From NCBI GenBank assembly GCA_035632095.1, contig DASQHM010000178.1:1-9483 (forward strand): DNA of 9,483 bases, given 5' to 3'. Under the pieces are notes generated by a model. It was not told where the DNA came from. It made no database searches and was given only the letters and a program-made list of their open reading frames with translations. A program made the translations under genes and the position numbers. Every line of letters begins with the position of its first letter. Within the stretch, counting starts at the first letter, position 1. Below, piece by piece: positions 1 to 4,072 of the stretch. The DNA is from DASQHM01 sp035632095. GTDB lineage: Bacteria; Pseudomonadota; Alphaproteobacteria; Ferrovibrionales; Ferrovibrionaceae.

Positions 1-325
1 GGTAGCTCGCCACGACCGGATCGGCGTCGTCCGGCGCAAGCACGTGGATTTGCGCGACGTAGTCGGACTCGCTCATCGGGCTGTCCACGTCCACGGCCAC
101 GGGCACGACGCGGTCGTTGCTGACAGCCTCCGGCATGCTTATGCGGACGCGGCCGGGGTGCAACGGCGCGTCGCCCACCAAACGGCGAATCGCGTCGTTG
201 GAGGCAGGCGCGTCGGGCGCCTGCTCGGCCTTCAGGCGCAGCCGCGCTCCGGCGCCCACCACGACCAGGCCTACCGCGGCGATGACGCCACGGCGGGTCC
301 AAGTGTTGAGCGAACCAAGCTTCAC
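1..325 (-). CDS. soxY: SoxY-type sulfur carrier protein, N-terminal part (cut by window edge)
   Basis: About 108 residues are visible, read leftward from a GTG at 325-323. A GAGG 8 bases upstream supports this start, and the frame is closed by a stop about 60 bases further upstream. The first ~25 residues form a twin-arginine leader (TRRGVIAAVGLVVV), implying folded export to the periplasm. The mature part has the features of the SoxY N-terminal domain: a short helix (NDAIRRLVGDAP), then beta strands with PGRVRISMPE, VPVAVDVDSPMSESDYV and QIHVLAPDDADPVVASY. In the Sox system SoxY pairs with SoxZ and carries the thiosulfate-derived sulfur on a cysteine in a C-terminal GGCGG tail; that tail lies outside the window, so carrier competence cannot be judged. 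It could also be a SoxYZ fusion or a SoxY-like carrier of another pathway. It diverges from tusA and probably opens a sox gene set to the left. Confidence 0.82.
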   Translation of the reverse strand, partial: MKLGSLNTWTRRGVIAAVGLVVVGAGARLRLKAEQAPDAPASNDAIRRLVGDAPLHPGRVRISMPEAVSNDRVVPVAVDVDSPMSESDYVAQIHVLAPDDADPVVASY

Positions 326-489
326 GACGCGGACCTCGAGTTGCGACGCGAATCTTCCAGCGTCGCTGAGATGAACGTTTTTCTATTCGTATTTCACGAC
401 GCGGGAGGTAAAAAACCGGTGCAGCCGGAGCAGAAATTTCCCGAGTGTTGCAGCAATGTCTCGTTCTCCCTGGCTCCCGCGATCCAGCC
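326..489. other. Divergent intergenic region between soxY and tusA
   Basis: These 164 bases separate the divergent soxY (minus) and tusA (plus) starts and must hold promoters for both. The stretch 371-400 is clearly richer in A and T than its surroundings, as expected for a promoter. I could not find a convincing pair of -35 and -10 boxes on either strand, nor a clear operator palindrome. A near-perfect Shine-Dalgarno (GGGAGG, 403-408) faces tusA but is far from its start; see the leader ORF entry. Confidence 0.6.
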
Positions 490-493
490 GTGA
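371..493 (+). CDS. Candidate leader ORF translationally coupled to tusA
   Basis: A short frame runs into the tusA start and stops at TGA 491-493, overlapping the tusA GTG (490-492) as GTGA. It can be read from ATG 371 (40 codons, no ribosome site at usable spacing) or from GTG 419 (24 codons), which has a strong GGGAGG at 403-408 with 10-base spacing. The second reading is better supported and gives a peptide beginning MQPEQKFPECCSNV, with adjacent cysteines. Since tusA itself lacks a ribosome site, the arrangement fits translational coupling through a leader peptide. No homology is recognised. The frame is open well upstream because of GC bias, so it could be chance. Confidence 0.3.
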   Translation: MNVFLFVFHDAGGKKPVQPEQKFPECCSNVSFSLAPAIQP

Positions 494-723
494 ACCGGCA
501 CCTTGACGCGAAGGGGCTCAAGTGCCCCCTGCCGGTCTTGCGGGCTCGCAAGGTCATGCGCGACATGGCGCCGGGAGACATTCTCGTCGTACAAGCAACC
601 GACCCCGCGGCGCCGGCCGATTTCCGCGCATTTTGCGAAACCACCGGGGACGAGCTTGTCGACGTTGACCAGGGCGGCGCGGTGATTGTCATCACGATCC
701 GGCGCGCGCGGCCCGCGGATTGA
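490..723 (+). CDS. tusA: TusA-family sulfur carrier protein
   Basis: This 77-residue protein carries the TusA/SirA signature: HLDAKGLKCPLPVLRARK near the N-terminus, with the persulfide-bearing Cys12 in a CPLP motif (residues 12-15), followed by the beta-alpha-beta fold ending VDQGGAVIVITI. A second cysteine (C49, in FRAFCETTGDEL) is also usual. TusA proteins accept sulfane sulfur and pass it on in the cytoplasm; in sulfur oxidisers they feed oxidation pathways as well as tRNA thiolation. The neighbours here (soxY, blh, soeABC) favour an oxidation role, by inference. The start is uncertain: GTG 490 gives the normal family length but has no Shine-Dalgarno, though it overlaps the stop of a leader frame. 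GTG 445 would add 15 residues not typical of the family. Confidence 0.9.
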   Translation: MNRHLDAKGLKCPLPVLRARKVMRDMAPGDILVVQATDPAAPADFRAFCETTGDELVDVDQGGAVIVITIRRARPAD

Positions 724-729
724 TCGGCC

Positions 730-745
730 GAGGCCCGAAGGCCTC
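730..745 (+). terminator. Hairpin after tusA
   Basis: A perfect 6-bp stem GAGGCC/GGCCTC closes a CGAA tetraloop, 6 bases beyond the tusA stop in the convergent gap between tusA and the next minus-strand gene. There is no T-run (TTCGCC follows), so it is only terminator-like. Its palindromic stem could act in either direction. Confidence 0.4.
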
Positions 746-771
746 TTCGCCGGGGCGATGAAACGATTTGC

Positions 772-792
772 AACGCCTCGCGAGCGAGCGTT
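772..792 (-). terminator. Hairpin after the four-cysteine secreted protein
   Basis: Read on the minus strand, AACGC pairs with GCGTT and TCG with CGA around a CTCG loop, with one bulged G: an 8-bp stem starting 13 bases past the stop at 806. No T-run follows directly (GCAAATCGTTTC). It is a candidate 3' end for the minus-strand gene; with the 730-745 hairpin, each converging gene has its own. Confidence 0.35.
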
Positions 793-805
793 GGTAAGCG
801 GCGCT

Positions 806-1309
806 TTAAGGCTTGGGGCAGACCGCCAGGCCGGTGTTCAAGTTGATCCGCACCTGGCGCATGGCGGCAACGTCAAACTGGCGGCCCGCGCAGGCATTGT
901 TCTCGGCGGCAGCGGCCTGGCCGTAAGAGGTAACCGCGGCGTTGTAAGCCGGCACGGACACGTTGTTGAGGTCGATTTCGGCAGTGTCGGCGTCGTGTAC
1001 CAGCTTGGTGAAGGCCTCGACCGCCGCCGGGTCGTTCACGTTGAGGTTCGGACGCTGCTGGTTGACCTGCTGGCGCAGGCTGGCCGCGCGTTGCGTTGCC
1101 TGCTGCCAGGAGGCGGTGGCCGCATCCAGGTCCTTTTTGCTGGTCTCGGCTGCCTTTTGCATGCAAAGGCATTGGGTGATGGCCTGGGGGTCGGCAACGA
1201 TCTCGTCCGCCAGCGCCGGAGCCAGGGGGTTCAAACCGGCAAGTCCGAGCAAGACGCCAAGGCGAAGGATGTACGTGGTTGGCGATGGCCTTTTGCTACG
1301 GGATGTCAT
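806..1309 (-). CDS. Secreted four-cysteine protein of unknown function
   Basis: The product is 167 residues from ATG 1309-1307, which has GGAG 4 bases upstream; an in-frame ATG at 1339 with a weaker AGGTG would add 10 residues. A Sec signal peptide is clear: basic N-region, hydrophobic stretch YILRLGVLLGLAGL, and a likely cut after PALA (residue 34). The mature protein begins with a CxC motif (ITQCLCMQ, C47 and C49), followed by a charged, Ala/Gln-rich helical stretch (about 52-85, possibly coiled coil), more helix, and a tail with C140 and C164. Four cysteines in an exported protein suggest two disulfides, perhaps tying the helical ends together. I recognise no family. It lies downstream of blh in the same direction but 139 bases away, behind a strong hairpin and a possible regulator site, so it may be a separate unit. 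A redox or sulfur role is only suggested by context. Confidence 0.75.
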   Translation of the reverse strand: MTSRSKRPSPTTYILRLGVLLGLAGLNPLAPALADEIVADPQAITQCLCMQKAAETSKKDLDAATASWQQATQRAASLRQQVNQQRPNLNVNDPAAVEAFTKLVHDADTAEIDLNNVSVPAYNAAVTSYGQAAAAENNACAGRQFDVAAMRQVRINLNTGLAVCPKP

Positions 1310-1377
1310 TGATCTCCGCTCCCTTGCCGCGTTTTCCATTCAACAGCACCTGAATGCGGCATCAATGTGACTGGCGC

Positions 1378-1391
1378 GTGACCTGAGTCAA
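1378..1391 (-). promoter_or_regulatory. Possible CRP/FNR-family operator upstream of the secreted four-cysteine gene
   Basis: On the minus strand the bases read TTGAC-TCAG-GTCAC, an imperfect dyad with the spacing of CRP/FNR-family sites (TTGAN-N4-NTCAA). Nine of ten arm positions are symmetric. Its centre is about 75 bases before the gene's ATG, compatible with an activator site near -41 and a short leader. The TTGACT could instead be a -35 box, but no good -10 box lies 16-18 bases beyond it. Confidence 0.3.
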
Positions 1392-1415
1392 GCGGCACGG
1401 CTCGCGCCGCCGCTT
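1390..1415 (-). terminator. Strong hairpin downstream of blh (end of the soe-blh unit)
   Basis: On the minus strand AAGCGGC pairs perfectly with GCCGCTT (7 bp). Above a 2-base bulge a further GGC/GCC closes a GCGA (GNRA) tetraloop. It starts 33 bases beyond the blh stop, so it would end a soeABC-blh transcript. No T-run follows (GACTCAGG), so intrinsic termination is uncertain and RNA 3'-end protection is an alternative. Its 3' foot shares two bases with the candidate regulator site at 1378-1391. Confidence 0.45.
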
Positions 1416-1448
1416 TCGAATGCCTACAAACATCAGCGGCCGCGCCGG

Positions 1449-2312
1449 TTACAGCGTATTGAGCGGCAGGCGCAAGTATACAATCCCGTTGCTGTCGGCG
1501 GGCGGCAGGTTGCCGGCCCGCATATTGACCTGAATGGCGGGCAGGATCAGATCCGGCAGCGTCAGCTCCCGGTCGCGCTTCAAACGCATGGCGACGAAAT
1601 CCGCTTCGGTGACGCCGTCGTGGATGTGCTTGTTCTTGGCCCGCTCTTCGCCGACGGTGCTCTCCCATGCGAAGGGCCGTCCGTCCGGCCCATAGTCGTG
1701 GCCGACGAAGACGCGCGTTTCCGGCGGCAACGACAGAATGCGGCGGATCGACCGATAAAGCGTCGTCGCATTGCCGCCGGGGAAGTCGCAGCGGGCCGTG
1801 CCGTAGTCGGGCATGAATATCGCATCGCCGACGAAAACCGCATCACCGATGCGATAGCTGACACAGGCCGGCGTGTGTCCCGGCGTGTGCAGCACTTCGG
1901 CGTTCAGATCGCCGATTTCGAACCGCGCGCCGTCCTGGAACAATCGATCGAATTGCGACCCGTCGGCGCGAAAGCCCGGCTCGGCGTTATAGACGCCCGC
2001 GAACGTGCGCTGCACCTCCGGCACGTTCGAACCGATGCCGAGCTTGCCGCCGAGCCTGCTTCGGATGAATTGAGAGGCGGTGAGATGGTCCGCATGGATG
2101 TGCGTCTCGAGCACCCATGCGACGCGAAGCTCGTGTCGCGCCACATGCTCGACGATGGTCTCGGCGAATGTGGTCGCGGTTCGGGCACCTCGCGCCTCGA
2201 AGTTCAGGACGGGGTCGATGACGGCGGCTGTACGCGTGCGCGGATCGGCGACAACGTACGCAATGGAAAAGGTCTTGGGTTCGAAGAAGCCCGTGACGAG
2301 AGGATTCACCAT
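1449..2312 (-). CDS. blh: Blh/ETHE1-like persulfide (sulfur) dioxygenase, MBL fold
   Basis: The 287-residue protein has a full metallo-beta-lactamase fold: HIHADH (H71, H73, D75, H76), HTPGHT (H146), VFVGDAIF (D163) and VFVGHDY (H205). As known for the ETHE1 group, the mononuclear iron is expected to sit on H71, H146 and D163. MPDYGTARCDFPGG (168-180) and the end ILPAIQVNMRAGNLPP are typical of the BigR-associated Blh type of sulfur dioxygenase. That type oxidises glutathione persulfide to sulfite and glutathione in the cytoplasm. No signal peptide or fused rhodanese domain is present. It is last in the run soeA-soeB-soeC-blh, 47 bases after soeC, so its sulfite product matches the substrate of the genes before it. 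No clear Shine-Dalgarno precedes ATG 2312-2310. No BigR-type repressor gene is in the window. The exact substrate (GSSH or another persulfide) is inferred. Confidence 0.88.
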   Translation of the reverse strand: MVNPLVTGFFEPKTFSIAYVVADPRTRTAAVIDPVLNFEARGARTATTFAETIVEHVARHELRVAWVLETHIHADHLTASQFIRSRLGGKLGIGSNVPEVQRTFAGVYNAEPGFRADGSQFDRLFQDGARFEIGDLNAEVLHTPGHTPACVSYRIGDAVFVGDAIFMPDYGTARCDFPGGNATTLYRSIRRILSLPPETRVFVGHDYGPDGRPFAWESTVGEERAKNKHIHDGVTEADFVAMRLKRDRELTLPDLILPAIQVNMRAGNLPPADSNGIVYLRLPLNTL

Positions 2313-2335
2313 GCGTCTATTCTACATAGTGGTGT

Positions 2336-2346
2336 TGGAATTTCCA
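2336..2346. promoter_or_regulatory. Short dyad in front of blh
   Basis: TGGAA-T-TTCCA is an 11-base perfect dyad with a single central base, too tight to form an RNA hairpin and so more like a protein-binding site. It lies 24 bases upstream of the blh ATG in the 47-base soeC-blh gap. On the minus strand a TAGAAT follows nearer the ATG, resembling a -10 box, but the matching -35 region is poor. An internal promoter for blh is possible but weakly supported. Confidence 0.22.
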
Positions 2347-2359
2347 CGTGCAGGATGGC

Positions 2360-3304
2360 TCAGGCCGCCTCGGCGCCGTAATAGAGACTCACGGTGTGAC
2401 GTGCCTCGGCGAAAAACAGCCAGCGCTCGATGAGTAACCCGGCCATAGCCAGAAGCGCGGCCAGCAACGCCGGAGCCGCGGCCGCGGTCGGCGCCAGGAA
2501 ATCGGCAATGAGCACAAGCAGGGCGGGGGCCGCGAATCCGAGGCCGATGCAAATGCGCCGGAGCTTGCGGCGATGCTTGCGCCCAATCTTGAACCCCATT
2601 TCGCGCAACAAATAGTTCTCCTGTGTGTGCGGCGGATCGAGCATGCGCACTTTGCCGATGTGGCCAAGGCCGGTGGCGCTTTCCGGCGTGGCCGGGCTGC
2701 GTGTGCGTTCGATATGCCGCCAGTAGGCGATCTTGATGCCGGCGCCGGCCAAAGCCAGCGCGACGGCGGCGAGGTTCAGATGCGGCACCGGCACGTCGAA
2801 GCCGAGCCTGAGCGCGTCGAGCCACAGACAGCCGCTATAAAGCGCGAGAACGCCGTAGGCCGCCGGCACCCACGCGCTGCGCCACTGATGTACTGGCTTC
2901 AGGCTGGCGTAGATCATGGCGGTGCAGGCAACGGTGGCCGCGGCCAGGACGGCAGTGATCGCCGCGGCAAGGCGCCACCACATGGAATCGGCCCACCAAA
3001 GCCAACCCGTAGCGAACATGAGCGCAGCGGGATAGCAGACGAGCGCCGTCACGCCTTCGCGCGACAACCACGAGCTTCGCCATTGGCTCATGGCGCGCCA
3101 GGCGCGCTCGGGCCGTCCAAGATGCAGCACCGAGCTGGATAGGCCGATGCTGATCATAGCCAGCGCCAGGACGGCTACGCAGCCATCGAACCAGAACGCC
3201 GCCGGCAGCACACCGCCGATGGCCAATATCGCCGCCAGGAACAGCAGACCGTATCCGGCGCCCGACAGCACGGTAAAGACGATGACCGACAGCGCGGGAT
3301 GCAC
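2360..3304 (-). CDS. soeC: SoeC/DmsC-like membrane anchor subunit of the sulfite-oxidising enzyme
   Basis: The product is a 314-residue, very hydrophobic protein of the DmsC/NrfD-like anchor class. The N-terminus HPALSVIVFTVLSGAGYGLL and the loop HLGRPERAWRAMSQWRSSWL (61-80) followed by SREG are hallmarks of DmsC-type anchors. About eight membrane segments can be placed: roughly 5-30, 38-60, 85-104, 112-133, 146-164, 176-196, 250-270 and 275-297. A basic loop (GRKHRRKLRR, 241-250) precedes the last pair. The family anchors the catalytic and ferredoxin subunits to the membrane and exchanges electrons with quinone; in SoeABC the flow is from sulfite to quinone. The start is GTG 3304-3302, 18 bases after soeB, with only a weak AGAG as ribosome site, so coupling to soeB is likely. 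Calling it soeC rather than dmsC or psrC rests on its partners. Confidence 0.85.
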   Translation of the reverse strand: MHPALSVIVFTVLSGAGYGLLFLAAILAIGGVLPAAFWFDGCVAVLALAMISIGLSSSVLHLGRPERAWRAMSQWRSSWLSREGVTALVCYPAALMFATGWLWWADSMWWRLAAAITAVLAAATVACTAMIYASLKPVHQWRSAWVPAAYGVLALYSGCLWLDALRLGFDVPVPHLNLAAVALALAGAGIKIAYWRHIERTRSPATPESATGLGHIGKVRMLDPPHTQENYLLREMGFKIGRKHRRKLRRICIGLGFAAPALLVLIADFLAPTAAAAPALLAALLAMAGLLIERWLFFAEARHTVSLYYGAEAA

Positions 3305-3322
3305 GGCGTCGCTCTGCGTTTC

Positions 3323-4072
3323 TCAGCGCGACAGCAGCCGGTCGAGCCAGCTCAAAAGCTTGCTTGCCGCATCGCCGGTCGGAACCAGAGCGTCCGCGGG
3401 CGCCCTGCCGGCAACGCTGCCGCAATGCGCGCCCCGTCGCGGCGGCAGGTATTTATTGACGGGCCGGTAGCCAAGCTCCGGCATCAAATCGAAGCCGCCG
3501 CGCTCGGCGACGAGCTTCGACACGTCCGATGACGGATCGCCGAGATCGCCGAAATGACGCGCGCCCGAGGGACATGATGCGACGCAGGCCGGGAGGCGTT
3601 CGGCTTCCGGCAGGTGTTCGTTGTAGATGCGATCGATGCAAAGCGTACATTTCTTCATCACGCCGGCATCGTCGTCGAATTCGCGGGCGCCGTAGGGACA
3701 GGCCCAAGAGCAAAGCTTGCAGCCGATGCAGAGATCCTCGTTCACCAGCACGATGCCGTCTTCCGCGCGCTTGTACGATGCGCCGGTCGGGCAGACCGTG
3801 ACGCAGGCCGGCTCCGCGCAATGCAGGCACGATTTCGGAAAATGCACCGTGCGGCCGTCAACGCCGTCGCCTGCTTCGAAACTGTGGACGCGATTGAACC
3901 AGACGCCGCTCGGTTCCGCGCCGTAGGGCTCGAAATCCGTCAGCGGCGCCGACACGCCGCCCGCGTTCCATTGTTTGCACGAAACCGCGCAGGCGTGGCA
4001 GCCGACGCAGGTGTCAAGGTCGATCACCAGCCCGAGTTGCTTGCCGGAGACGCGATCGGGAAGCGATGTCAT
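3323..4072 (-). CDS. soeB: SoeB-type [4Fe-4S] ferredoxin subunit of the sulfite-oxidising enzyme
   Basis: The 249-residue protein holds four cysteine groups for four [4Fe-4S] clusters: C22/C25/C28/C32 (CVGCHACAVSC), C82/C85/C90/C94 (CLHCAEPACVTVC), C115/C118/C121/C125 (CIGCKLCSWAC) and C142/C145/C163/C167. This is the DmsB/PsrB electron-transfer pattern. The N-terminus KQLGLVIDLDTCVGCHACAV and the segment SAPLTDFEPYGAEPSGVWFN resemble SoeB proteins of sulfite oxidisers. It passes electrons from the molybdenum subunit to the membrane anchor and lacks a signal peptide, so it is cytoplasmic. ATG 4072 overlaps the soeA stop as ATGA and has GAGG 7 bases upstream; the open frame reaches back into soeA, but that extension is not family-like. 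The last ~35 residues (after KYLPPRRGAHCG) are a less typical tail with one extra cysteine (C217). Confidence 0.88.
   Translation of the reverse strand: MTSLPDRVSGKQLGLVIDLDTCVGCHACAVSCKQWNAGGVSAPLTDFEPYGAEPSGVWFNRVHSFEAGDGVDGRTVHFPKSCLHCAEPACVTVCPTGASYKRAEDGIVLVNEDLCIGCKLCSWACPYGAREFDDDAGVMKKCTLCIDRIYNEHLPEAERLPACVASCPSGARHFGDLGDPSSDVSKLVAERGGFDLMPELGYRPVNKYLPPRRGAHCGSVAGRAPADALVPTGDAASKLLSWLDRLLSR

Noticed and set aside
44..493. 149-codon plus-strand open frame
   Set aside because: Its first two thirds are antisense to soxY and have no protein-like motif. Only the last part, after soxY ends, is considered as a short leader frame.
686..1312. 208-codon plus-strand open frame
   Set aside because: Antisense to the secreted four-cysteine gene, which has a signal peptide and ribosome site; the plus-strand frame has neither.
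1620..2381. 253-codon plus-strand open frame
   Set aside because: Antisense shadow of blh, whose metal-binding motifs are unmistakable on the minus strand.
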